The notes under the pieces were generated by a model. The model saw only the letters and a list, made by a program, of their open reading frames with translations, made no database searches and had not been told where the DNA came from. Below are positions 47,519 through 59,764 of a stretch of DNA of 64,000 nucleotides, one piece after another. Location of the stretch: NCBI GenBank assembly GCA_027257055.1, contig JAPVLO010000003.1, forward strand, positions 14,883,501 through 14,947,500. The letters run 5' to 3'. The DNA is from Cephalopachus bancanus. Taxonomy: Eukaryota; Chordata; Mammalia; Primates; Tarsiidae. Position numbers and translations under genes: made by a program. The first letter of the stretch is position 1, and each line of letters starts with the position of its first letter.

Positions 47519-48719
47519 ATTAAATATCAGACAACAGTGAAGAAAAGTCTACACTCAATCCACATTGCCTTATGTAAGTGATGCCTTCATTAGACAATTG
47601 TTGATATATAAAAACTTCAGAAAACATATTTACTATGTAGTCTTCTTGATGAAAAAAGAAAACTATTTTACTCAATAGAAAAATGAGTCAAAATTCACAA
47701 GTCAAGATGATTTTGTGACATATAAAAACTGATGAGCACATATAATGTAATTAATTGTCTAAAGAGCTTTGTAAGCATAGCTACAAACTGCATATATGTG
47801 AAAATTATACATGCATTTAATAGTAATACACAAGCATAGTGGATTAGGGGATCAAAAATTCAATTATAAAATATAAAGTATAAAAACATATTTTATATAA
47901 ACTATGAAGTACAAAAATGTTTTAAAAGTTCATTTACAGGTCTTCCTCTGGGCAAAATTTTTAACATTGCAATGTATGCTCTCCAGCTAAATATGTGCAT
48001 GTGTGCAAACCACACTATATAATAATATTTTATTCTTATATTTTAAAAATGTAATAATCGATCAAAATTCAATAGTCTTAATTATAAAAACATATGTTTA
48101 ATATATATGCATAATGTTATATCCTATACATACCCTAAAATTTAAAAAGATTTACCTTTTGGGGTCTTTTGATCATGTCTACTTTTTTTGGCTACTATCT
48201 CTTTTCTATTGCTGCATTAGAGTCCTGAATATGGAATTAGTTGGTGTAATTGTATGGTTTTTATGAAGCTCTTGGTAAAAATTTCTAATGAATGTATACA
48301 ATCTCCATCTGTGTATAAGACTGTCAGTCTCATTATATCATCAGTAGCAATAATTATCCTCAGAAACTATAATTTTATAATTTTAAGAGAAAATAGCATT
48401 ATACTTTATTCCATTTAGCCCCTGTGTCATCCACTGAAATTCAAATCAGAGCATTCTCCCTGGAATAAACGTAGCTAATAAAGGAGACAAGGAGTCATGT
48501 TGGAGCATGACACATTAACTGCTTCTTAATGATTAACATTCTCCTACAATTTGCTAGTTAGAAACAGAGAACCAGTTCTTATTGGTTAATACCTTTGATT
48601 TAACTTCCTTGATGAGATTAAATTTAATAACATTAGAAATTAAGACATTCTTATAGTCATCAGTAGCTGATTAGTACAAAGCTGTTACTTTTACTTTGTT
48701 ATCACACTACTAGCTGTTT
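47519..48719. other. Unassigned AT-rich sequence
   Basis: Nothing recognisable. Confidence 0.4.
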
Positions 48720-48985
48720 ATTAGCAAATGGATTCTGTTTTTGTCTTCTCATCTCTCAATAACTTCATATATACACTGATGTATTTATTTGTATTTCTTT
48801 AAATATTGATGAGTTTGAGAATCTTTATGCTGTTTTATTAGGTATTTGTGCTTCTAGGAATTGTCATGTTCTTTGCTCAATTTTTGTTGGAATTCTCTTT
48901 CATTATTGGTTTATATAAGCACTTTGAGCACTACAGTTAGTAGCCAGTTTCAAATTTTGTAACAAATATTTAGTTTTAAATTCTG
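48720..48985 (-). mobile_element. Old L1M fragment (tentative)
   Basis: The blocks 'tttatttgtatttctttaa' (48786) and 'tgttctttgctcaatttttgttgg' region (48868) resemble the inverse of the old L1 ORF2 end ('caatatgaatagacatttc'-type region). Divergence is high. Confidence 0.4.
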
Positions 48986-49637
48986 TTAGGTACAGAATGC
49001 TTCTATCTCATTACTGATGTTTATGTATGAACTATATTTGCATAAGATTCCCTTTTATCATCTCTTTCCAGGAGAGAATAAACATTGTAATCCAATCAAT
49101 GAGTTTGAGAGAACAATCTGGGGATATATAGCCCAACATCTATTTCAATTTTTTTTTCTAGATTGGGAGCAAACTTCCCCTCCAGTGAGACAAGAAGAAC
49201 AAGCTCTGTTCTGCTATTTTATACTGTAAGTAAGCTCAGCAAGGGCAGGCCCCATATGTGAAGGCCTAGGTCTGTCAAGACTGCCTGTGAGTAGATGAAT
49301 ATACCTATCTAACTGAAAGCCTCTATGTTAGTAAATTCACCTGCCCACCAATGTCTAGCAACATTCTCCAACTTCAGCTGAATAATAATAAAGGTGATAT
49401 TTTGGTATCCATCCTCTTGACTCATCTTCTTTATTTTATAATTGGTTCAGAATTTGGGCATAGTAGAAGTGTCCTATTTATTGGACCCTTGCATTCCATT
49501 GATTTTGTATTTGTTTCTTAATTATTTTTTAATAATACAAAATATTTTAAAGTTTGCAAAGTCAAATCTCTTGGTGTCAAATTTCTTTTATTACTTACAT
49601 TGATTTTATCATTCATATTGATTTTATCCTTCAAAAA
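48986..49637. other. Unassigned sequence, possibly LTR-derived in part
   Basis: The stretch 49170-49440 has a composition change and an 'aataataaagg' signal at about 49383 followed by C/T-rich sequence, which could be an LTR end. I cannot assign a family. Confidence 0.3.
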
Positions 49638-49940
49638 TTTCTTTGAACGGATAAATACAATTGACAGACCCTTGGCCAGATTAGCAAAGAAAGAAAGAGA
49701 GAGAATTAGAATAAATACAACTAGTAATGAAAAAGGTGATGTGACAACCAACCCCGAAGAAATACAAAAAACTATCAAAGATTACCATGAACCTCTGTAT
49801 GTGAGTAAGCTAGATAATTTAAAGAAAATGGAGGAATTCCTGGCATTACATACCTCCCAAGATTGAAATAGGAAGAAATTGAAACCAAAACAGACCAATA
49901 ATAATCCAAGAGATCAACTCAGTAATAAGAAACCTCCCTG

Positions 49941-51508
49941 TATTGGTACAGGCATATAGACCAATGGAACAGGATAGAGATGCCAGAAGAAAAATCTCAA
50001 TCTCTCAACCAACCCATCTTCAAAAAAGCCTTCACCACCAACCACTGGGGAGAGGAGAAACTGGTCAATAAATGGTACTGGGAAAACTGGCTGACCACAT
50101 GCAAAAGATTGAAACAGGACCTCTACCCATCACCAGACCCCAAAATCAACTCTAAATGGATCAAAGACCTAAATGTAAAACTTCAAACAATAAGAACTTT
50201 AGAAAACTCGGGAGCCACCCTTATGGAAAATGGAATAGGCTACTGATTCTTGGTCAAAACCCCAAATGTCCATGTCATAGGAGATAAGATAGACAAGTGG
50301 GACCTCAGCATACTGAAAAACTTCTGTAAACCAAAAGAAACCATCAAGAGAGCAGAGAGACAGCCCACAGAATGGAAAAAAATATTTGCCAACTGTATAT
50401 CTCACAAAAGCCTTACATTCCGGATCCAGGATGTACAAAGAACTCAAACATGCAGAAAAAAAAAAAAAAAAAACCCAGTTCAATTAAAAAGTGGACAAAA
50501 GATATGAATAGACACTTCTCATAAGAAGACATACGAGCAGTCAACAAACATATGAAAAAATTCCCAACCTCACTAATCATTAAAGAAATGTAAATTAAAA
50601 CTACACTGAGATATTACCTAACTCCAATGAAGGTGGCTATCATCAATAACTCAAACAACAGGTGCTGGAGAGAATGCAGGGAAAAGGGAACACTTCTACA
50701 CTGTTGGTGGGAGTGTAAACTAGTACAACCTCTGTAGAAAACAGAGTGGTGATTCCTAAAAGATCGAAAAATCAACCATCCATATGACCCAACCATCCCC
50801 CTTCTGGGAATATACCCAGAGGAACTCAAATCATTCTATAAAAAGGATACCTGTGCACACACGTTTATTGCAGCACTATTCACAATAGCAAAAACATGGA
50901 ACCAACTGTGTTGCCCATCAAAAATGGACTGGACAAAAAAATGTGGTAATACATGATGGACTATTATGCAGCCATTAAAAAGGACAAAATTATGAACTGC
51001 ACATCAACTCAGTAGATTTAGAGTCTATAATACTCAATGATCTATCACAGAAAAAAAGAACTGAGTACTACATGTTCTCACTCATAAGCAGACCCTGAAC
51101 ATTTTTAATACTATAAGAAAGGGATTGACAGTAGTGGGAAACTGCTGGGGGCGGGAGGGGAAGAGGGCATACACCATCAATAAGGGCACCTGATCTCAAA
51201 CCAGGAAAAGTAGGGAACCAAAGTGAAGTTCAAAGTTTAAATGTGCAAGGACCACTTGTATACCTAATTCTGAATTTGTACCTCGTGTCCTTAAAATAAA
51301 ATAAAATATTGTAAAAAATTTTAAAAAGACACACGAAGGAGTTTGTGGCCCCTTTCACCATGTAGGAATGAAATGAGAATGAACTTCTATTAACCAGGAA
51401 ACAGGTCCTCACCAGGTGCTGGTGCCTTAATCTTAGACTTCCCAGCCTCCAGAACTGTAAGAAGTAAATTTTTTTGTTTATAAGATTTAAAAAAAAAAAA
51501 AACAGAAA
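49941..51508 (+). mobile_element. 5'-truncated L1 with apparent 3' transduction
   Basis: A 14-bp duplication 'aagaaacctccctg' lies at 49927-49940 and 51509-51522. Inside, L1 starts in ORF2 ('tattggtacaggcatatag'), runs to its own 3' end and AATAAA signals at about 51294-51305, and then continues into about 165 bp of non-L1 sequence before a second A-tail at 51488-51508. The duplication flanks the whole unit, so L1 and the extra segment arrived together. Confidence 0.85.
51325..51488 (+). repeat. Transduced segment containing an MST-type LTR 3' piece
   Basis: The blocks 'ggaaacaggtcctcaccagg' and 'gacttcccagcctccagaac' followed by 'gtaagaagtaaatttt' match the 3' half of an ERVL-MaLR (MSTA/MSTB-like) LTR. 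The 'agtaaa' stretch may have served as the downstream polyadenylation signal of the read-through transcript. Confidence 0.65.
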
Positions 51509-52536
51509 AAGAAACCTCCCTGACAAAAAAAGCCCTGGGACAAATGGTTTCTGGGTTGAATTCTATAAGACATACAAGGAAGAGCTGATGCCAATCTTAT
51601 TGAAAATACTCCAGGAAATTGAGAAGGAAGGAATTCTCTCTAGCTTATTCTATGAAGCCCATATCATCCTGATACCCCAAAATGGCAAACGCTGAAGAAG
51701 AAAATGAAACTTTGGAGCAATTTCCCTGATGAACATAGATGAAAAAATTCTCAAGATTCTAGCAAATTGCATCCAGCAACATGTTTCAAGCATCATCCAC
51801 CATGACCAGGTGGGCTTCATTCCCAGGATGCAAGGCTAATTCAACATATGTAGATCAATAAATGTAATACACTATGGAAACAAGTGTAAAGCCAAGAACC
51901 ACATGATTAATTAGATACAAAAAAAAGCACGTGATACAATCCAACATTCCTTCTTGATAAAAACCCTCAAACACCTAAGCATCAAAGGGACATTCCTCAA
52001 AATAATAAGATCCATCTATGACAAACTTGCAGCCAACATCATGTATAATAGGCGGAAGCTGAAAGCAACCCCCTAAGAACTGGAACAAAACAAGAATATT
52101 CACTCTCATCCCTCCTATTTAACATAGTACTAGAAGTCCTAGCTAGAACCAGCCATCAGGGATAATTAGGGATATCCAAATAGGAAAAGACAAAGTTATC
52201 TCTCTTCACAGATTATATGATTCTATACCTAGAAAACTTAAGAGAGTCTGTCAAAAACACTCCCTTGCATTGATAAATGACTTCAGTAAAGCCTTGGGAA
52301 TCAAAATCAATGCACAAAAATCAGTTGCATTTCTATACACCAAGTAGGCTGAGAACCAAATCATACATGAAATTCCATTCACGGTAGCCACCCCCAAAAT
52401 AAATACCTCAGCATTCATCTAACCAAAGAGGTGAAAGAGTTTACAGTGAAACTACAAAACACTGCTCAAAGAAATAAAAGATGATACAAACAATTGGAAG
52501 ACCATCCCATGTTCATGGATTGTAAGAATCAATATC

Positions 52537-53859
52537 AGCTCCTGGTGAGATGGCAACAGCATAGGTGGACTTGTGAGATTCTATGAACATGAGTTCCCAA
52601 AAAGACTCTTACTTTTCTTCCCCCATCCCTCAGCCCACCACCAGCCACGCAGTCCTTCGGTCCCACGCAGGGCTGGATATTGCAGCCCCCTGCTGCTGCT
52701 GTTCCACCATGTGATTGGGAGTCTCAGGTCTCAGCTCGCTCCCTGGCTACATCGTCTCTCACCCAGCACCCAGCACCAAGCCGCCGGTCACTCAGGGAGG
52801 CTCTGAGCACCCGGCCCTCAGAGACATTGGTCCCATTCCTCACTGAAGTACCCTGTGGGGAGCCCAGGGCCACTCTCGCTGCTCACTGCCTGCCTGTTGG
52901 AGCTTTGGAGCTCTGGAGCTCCGGGCCCACCCTGGCTGAGGCACTCAGCACGTGACCTCAAGCTTGGGGACCCAGACAAGCAGAGAGAAACGGATCTATG
53001 AAAGAGAATCTGCCTCCGTCATTCTCCAGGCAGAGATTTCCATTGCCCTGCCCACCTATCAACAATCCCCACCTCGGTTCCTAAGGTAACATCGCTAAAC
53101 AAGAGACAAAGCCCCACCTCTACACTGAATCAGACAAAAGCAACTCCCAGGCAGCCAAACCCAAACTGTGAGTAAATCTAGCTGCCTGCAATGAAAAACA
53201 AAGGGGAGAGGCCGGAGATCAGAGCTGAAGTGATTTTAGTCTGATCTCTTATTGTGACTTATGATTTTATCATTTTGACTGTTTATTTTGATCACTTTTG
53301 TTGTTTGTCTTCTGACTTACACTCTTTCATGACTATATTGGTCTGTATCTGTGTAGCTATCAGTATTCTTTAGGGAATCTTCCTTACGTGTCTGTTTTCA
53401 CTTCTTTCCGGCCTTGTGTCTCTTTCTCACCTGATAGTTGGTATGTATGTCTGTTTTCCCTCTCGCTCTTCTCTCTCTCAACTTCCTATTGACCCCCCTT
53501 TCCTCCATTATTTTCCTCTTTTATACCCCCATCTTAATCTTGGGACCAAGACTACATACTGCTACACAGACAGATTGTAAGGCAGAGGGAAATAGGTTCC
53601 AGTGTGCTCATACATCTGTTTGTGGATGCTAGAATCAGCATATACATTCTGAACCACAGCTTCCCCCTCAATTAAACCTCAAAACTGCAAAAAAGTACAG
53701 TCTGCAGCCCACACTCCAAACTCAAAAGTGAACAAAGCCAGAAGACCCTCACAAGGAAGAACAGGATATTCCAGAAGTGAAACAAAAGCAACCCCACCTT
53801 CCCTCAAAAACAGAATTAAAGAAGGGGAGGGAAAGGGGGAGAGAGAAAAATCTACACAA
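52537..53859 (+). promoter_or_regulatory. L1 5'UTR, second type
   Basis: The first ~550 bp begin 'agctcctggtgagatggcaa', with a GC-rich part at 52620-52980 holding repeated 'gagctctggag' and 'cccagcacccagcacc' motifs. They have no counterpart in the minus copy. From 'aaggtaaca' (about 53085) downstream it is homologous to the other copy's 5'UTR. There is a strongly pyrimidine-rich part at 53395-53550. Confidence 0.75.
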
Positions 53860-54819
53860 ATGAAGAAAAACCAAAAGAAGAGTATGGGTCTCTCCCAGAC
53901 CCCTGGGAGGGCAGACACTGAGAAAACTGACTTCGGATAGCAAACAATGAAGAGTCCCCAGAATGAATAGTCTCAAACTACAAACCTAGATATCAAGACA
54001 TTAATGGAATGATTAAAAAGAATTGAGGAGACACAAGAAGAAACTAGGAAGGAGCTGATATCTGAGATAACAGTAATAAAGAATACTGTGAATGAAATAA
54101 ATAACAAACTGATAAGCATGGAAAGCAGAATTACCCAAGCAGAAGAAAGAATCTCAGAGCTTGAGGACCAAAATATAGAACTAATCCAAACCTTAAAAAC
54201 ACAGAAAATAAGCTCAAAAAGACAGACCAAAACCTTCAAGAGATGAGCGATTACTTCAAGAGACCAAACCTAAGAGTAATTGGCATTCCTGAGGCAGAAA
54301 GAGACACAGAGACCACACTGGAACTAACTTTCCATGAGATCATTCAAGAAAACCTCCCTTATCTAATCAATGATGCAAAAATTCAAACACAAGAGATTCA
54401 GAGAACCCCTGCAAGACAACAAATGAGAAGACCAACTACTAGGCACATAATAATTCACCTAAACAAAGTAGGCATAAAAGAAAAAATCCTAAAGGCAGCA
54501 AGAGAAAAAGGTCAGATCACCTACCATGGAAGACCAATCAGAATAGCAGCAGATTTATCTACAGAAACCCTGCAGGCTACGAGAGCTTGGAGCCCTATCT
54601 TCAAAGTCCTAAAAGATAAACAATTTCAACCAAGAATAACCTACCCGGCCAAGCTAAGCTTCATCAGCGAGGGAGAATTAAAATCTTTCCAGATATGCAA
54701 TCCCTAAGAATTTACGCTGCCACCAAACCACCTCTACATGAAACACTTAAGAAAGTACTAAACACAGAAGAAAAGGAAAAAAGAACAACGTTCTTCACAA
54801 GAGTACAGGAAAAAGAATA
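53860..54819 (+). pseudogene. L1 ORF1, broken
   Basis: The ATG at 53860 starts the same N-terminus as the intact ORF1 ('MKKNQKK'). A TAG at 53938-53940 stops it after 26 codons. The RRM-like and C-terminal domains are readable at 54243-54690 until a one-base deletion near 54688. Intact ORF1p would be about 320 residues. Confidence 0.92.
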
Positions 54820-54896
54820 AAATATACACGAACCAACCCCAAACCAAAAGAAAGACAAAAAACAAAGTGGAAGAACAACAACTCTATAAGAACTCT

Positions 54897-57800
54897 ATGA
54901 TAGAGACAAACTCTCACATTTCAATAATTAGCCTGAATGTGAAGGACTAAACACACCACTGAAAAGACATAGAATGGCAAAATGGATAAAATATCACCAG
55001 GCAACAATATACTGCCTTCAAGAGACCCATCTCACTAGAAAGGACATGCACAGACTCAAAGTAAGAGGATGGGAAACAAATTGTCAGACGAATGGAACAC
55101 AAAAGAAAGGAGGAGTCACGATTCTAATTTCAGACAACATACCATTTAAGCTATCAAAAATTAAAAAATATACAGAGGGCCACTACATAATGATAAAAGG
55201 TTCATTCCATCAACAAGAAATATCTATCCTAAACATACATGCACCCAACATAGGTGTGTCAACTTTCATAAAGCAACTTCTAAGAAAACTAAAGAAAGAT
55301 ATTGACTCTAACACCATCATAACTGGGGACTTTAATACCCCACTCACAACCCTAGACAGATCATCAGGACAAAAAATCAGCAAGGAGATCCAGAACCTTA
55401 ATGTGACTCTGGACCAAACGGACTTAATTGATACCTACAGAACACTCCATACAAAGACCAGAGATAACACATTCTACTCATCACCGCATGGAACGTATTC
55501 TAAGACGGACCACATAATTGGCCATAAATCAAGTATAAGCAAATTTAAAAGGACTGAAATTCTACCATGCACCTTCTCGGACCACAGTGGAATAAAAATA
55601 AACATTAACACCACCAAGGTCCACCCAAAACCCACAAAGACATGGACACTAAACAGCATGATGCTAAACAACTCCTGCGTCAATGATGAAATCAAAATAG
55701 AGATCAAAAGATACCTGGAAACAAATGAAAATGAAGAAACATCTTACCAAAATCTCTGGGACACCTTAAAAGCTGTAGTAAGAGGGGAATTTATATCCCT
55801 ACAAATACACATGAAGAAAATGGAAGGAACACAAATTAACAGCCTAATAAGCCACCTAAGGAAGCTGGAAAAGCAAGACCACAAGAACCCTAATTTCAGC
55901 AGAATAATCCAGATCACCAAAAGAAAAGCCCAAATCCAGGACATAGAAGACAAAAGGATAATACAAAGAATCAATGAAACAAAAAGCTGGTTCTTTGAAA
56001 GGATAAACAAGATCAATGGTGCCTTAGCTAGATTAACCAAGAAAAAAAGAGAAAAAACCCCAAAAATCACAATTAGAAACACAAAAGATGAAGTCACACC
56101 TGACCCTGAAGAAATACAAAAGATCATTAGAGAATACTACGTACACTTGTATGGAAACAAACTTGAAAACCTCAAGGAAATTGAGGACTTTCTGTCATCA
56201 CACAACCTACCTAGGTTGGAACAAGAAGAAATGGAGACCCTAAATAGACCAATAACAATCAAGGAAATTGACTATGTAATAAGAAAACTACCTACAAAAA
56301 AAAAAAAGCCCTGGTCCAGATGGCTTTCCAGCAGAATTCTAAAGACATTTAAGGAGGAGCTGATTCCAATCCTACTGAAGGTATTCCAGTGATTGAGAAT
56401 GATGGAACTCTCCCCAAATCATTTTACAAAGCTAACATCACATTGATACCGAAACCAGGTAAAGACCCAGCAAAGAAAGAGAACTACAGGCCAATATCTT
56501 TGATGAACATAGATGCTAAAATTCTCAACAAGATCCTAGCAAACCGGATTCAACAACACATCTCAAAAATCATCCATCATGACCAAGTAGGCTTCATCCC
56601 TGGGTGCAAGCCTGGTTCAACATTCGTAAAACCATAAATGTAATTAAATACATCAACAGATGTCAAAACAAAAACCACATGATTATTTCATTAGATGCAG
56701 AAAAAGCTTTCGATAAAATCCAGCACTCCTTCTTGATAAAAACCCTCGAACATCTAGGCATATGGTGAACATACCTCAAAATAGCAAAGGCCATCTACAA
56801 GAAACCCACAGCCAGCATACTCCTAAACAGACAAAAATTGGAACCATTTCCCCTGAAAACTGGAACAAGACAAGGATGTCCACTCTCACCCCTCCTGTTC
56901 AACATAGTATTGGAAGTCCTGGCTCAAGCAATCAGAGAAGAGAAGGCAATCAGGTGTATCCAAATAGGAAAAGAGGAAGTCAAGTTATCTCTCTTTGCAG
57001 ATGATATGATTGTGTACCTTGAAGACCCAAGAGAATCTGTCAAAAACCTCCTTACACTGATAAAGGCCTTCGGCAAAGTCTCAGGATACAAAATAAATGT
57101 GCAAAAGACAATCCCATTTCTTTACACCAATAATAAACAAAGAGAAACCAAAATAAAAAGCACAATTCCATTCACAATAGCCACAAAAAAAATGAAATAC
57201 CTTGGCATCTTCCTAACCAGAGACATGAAAGACCTTTACAATGAAAACTATAAAACACTGCTCAAAGAAATCAAAGAGGACACAAACAAGTGGAAAAAAT
57301 CCCATGCTCATGGATTAGAAGAATCAACATTGTGAAGATGTCCATCTTACCTAAGGCAATTTACAAATTCAATGCAATACCCATCAAATTACCAGCAACA
57401 TTCTTCTCAGACCTAGAAAAAACAACACAGGAATTCATATGGAAACACAAACGTCCAAGAATAGCCAGAACAATCCTCAGCAAAAAAAAAAAAAAAAAAA
57501 ACAAAGCAGGAGGTATCATCACCAGACTTCAATCTTTACTATAAAGCTACAATCATCAAAACAGCTTGGTATTGGTATAGGAATAGGCATATAGATCAAT
57601 GGAATAGAACTGAGATTCCAGAAGCAAAACCTCAATTTCTCAACCAACTCATCTTCGACAAAGCCTCCACCACTTTCCACTGGGGAGAGGAGAACCTATT
57701 CAGTAAATGGTGCTGGGAAACTGGCTGACCACATGTAAAAGATTGAAACAGGACAAATATGAAACATATTTGTATACATATTTTGTATCCCCATACACAA

Positions 57801-58724
57801 AAATTAACTCTGAATGGATCAGAGACCTAAATGTAAAACCTCAAACCATAAGAACCTTAGAAAATGAAGGACATACCCTCATGGAAATCGGAACTGGCAT
57901 CCAATTCCTGAACAAAACCTGAAACCCACAGGCCATAAGAGATAAGATAGGCAAGTGGGACCTCATTAAACTGACAAGCTTCTGCAAAGCCAAAGAAACC
58001 ATCAAGAGAGCAGGGAGACAGCCTACAGACTGGGATAAAGTATTTGCCAACACCAGGTCTGACAAAGGCCTAACATCTTGGATCTACAAGGAAATCAAAC
58101 GTGCTGAAAAGAAAAAAACAAACAACCCCATTATAAAATGGGCAAAAGATATGAACAGACACTTCACAAAGAAGACATCTGAGCAGCCAACAGACACATG
58201 AAGAAATGTTCAACCTCTCTAATCATCAGAGAGATGCAAATCAAAACCACAGTGAGATACCACCTAACTCCAGTCAGAATGGCAATTATCAACAACTCAA
58301 AAAATAACAGCTGCTGGAGAGGGTGTGGCGAAAAGGGAACACTTCTACACTAGTGCAACCTCTGTGAAAAGCAGTGTGGTGCTTCCTAAAAGCTCTAAAT
58401 ATCAACCTCCCATATGACCCCACAACCCCCCTACTGGGAAAATATCCTGAAAAACTCGAATCACTCTATAAAAAAGATACCTGCACACGTATGTTTATCG
58501 CAGCATTGTTCACAACAGCAAGAACCTGGAAGCAACCGTGCTACCCATCAAAAGAGGACTGGATTAAAAAAATGTGGTACATATACACGATGGAATACTA
58601 CGCAGTCATAAAAAAGAACAAAATCATGAATTTTGCAGCAACCTGGATGGAACTAGAGTCTATAATACTGAGTGACCTCTCACGGAAACAAAGATCCCAG
58701 TATCACATGTTTTCACTCATATAA
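54897..58724 (+). pseudogene. L1 ORF2, broken but largely readable
   Basis: A one-base deletion within the first 20 codons ends the starting frame. The endonuclease and linker are then open from 54974 to 56392. An expanded A-run at about 56298-56309 shifts the frame before the RT. The palm is readable at 56838-57335 with an intact 'SLFADDMIV'. A second A-run of 19 at 57482-57500 and a roughly 30-bp AT-rich insert at 57755-57785 follow. UGA at 57920-57922 is at the same site as in the minus copy. A 19-bp deletion near 58349 removes part of the Cys-rich motif. Confidence 0.92.
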
Positions 58725-59007
58725 TGGACCTTGAACATCCAATGTAATACTATAAGAAAATGACTGACAGTAGTAGGAAACTATGGGGTGGGGGAGGGAG
58801 ATGGATTAACAGTAGCAAATATCTGTCTGGGGACAGGGAAACACCTCTTATCAACAAGGGTGCCTAACCCTTAACTGGACCCCACGTTATCAAAAAAAAA
58901 AAATCAATATCATTAGACATCTATTCTACCAGTCAATCTATAGATTCAATACAATCCCTATCAAACTACCAGCATCATTTTTCACAGACTTGGAAGAGAC
59001 AATTCTA

Positions 59008-59113
59008 CCAAAGGGAAGCCCAAACTTCACCTCTATGATGTCCACTTATGATGTCCTAATCCTGAATTGTACCCCACATCTATAAAATAAAATTTTTTTT
59101 TTTTAAAAAGAAA
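59008..59113 (+). mobile_element. 106-bp L1 3'-end insertion
   Basis: It holds only the last part of an L1 3'UTR ('cctgaattgtaccccacatc' then AATAAA-like and A/T-rich tail). The duplication 'agacaattcta' lies at 58997-59007 and 59114-59124. Confidence 0.92.
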
Positions 59114-59764
59114 AGACAATTCTAAAGTTCATAGAGAAAAAAAAAGAGGCAACACACTTCCAGACTTAAAACTTTAATTCAAGGCTATAGTAACTAAGAC
59201 AGCATGGCATTGGTACTAAAATAGACACATAGACCAATGGAACAGGATGGAGAATCTGGAAATAAAACCAGACTTTCAACCAACTCATCTTCCACAAGGA
59301 TAACAAAAATAATCATTGAGGAAAAGCAGCCTTATTTAGCAAATGGTTCTAGAAAAACTGGCTAACCACATGCAGAAGAATAAAACTGGACTCCTACACA
59401 TTACCCTATAAAAAATTAACTCAATGTGACACCTCAAACAATAAGAATCTTAGAAGCAAACTTAGGGACCACTCTCCTGGGCACTGGAGTAGACAATGAT
59501 TCCCTGGCCAAGTCCTCAAAAGCAAATTCAGCAAAATCCAAAATTGACAAGGTGGGACCTTATCAAGCTAAAAAGTCTTTGCACAGCAAAAGAAACCATG
59601 AGAGTAAAGAGACAGTCCACAGAATGGGAAAAAAAAAATTTGCAAGCTATGCATCTAATAAAGGCCTACATATAGGATCTACAAGGAACTCGAATGAATT
59701 AGCAGGAAAAAAACTAATAACCCAATTAAAAAGCAGGCAAAGGACATGAACAGGACACTTCTCA

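Larger units (their letters stand above)
52537..58901 (+). mobile_element. Full-length L1 (6.36 kb), plus strand
   Basis: The duplication 'aatcaatatc' lies at 52527-52536 and 58902-58911, and an A-tail ends the element. Its order is 5'UTR 1.3 kb, ORF1, ORF2 and 3'UTR with a G-rich tract at 58785-58800. The body and 3'UTR are of the same lineage as the minus copy at 41-47 kb, but with more mutations, so it is an older member. Its distal 5'UTR is of a different type. Confidence 0.96.

Noticed and set aside
49941..51508. Internal deletion of the old host L1 at 49.94 kb
   Set aside because: The 14-bp duplication and the resumption of the host L1 at 51509 show an insertion of a second L1, not a deletion.
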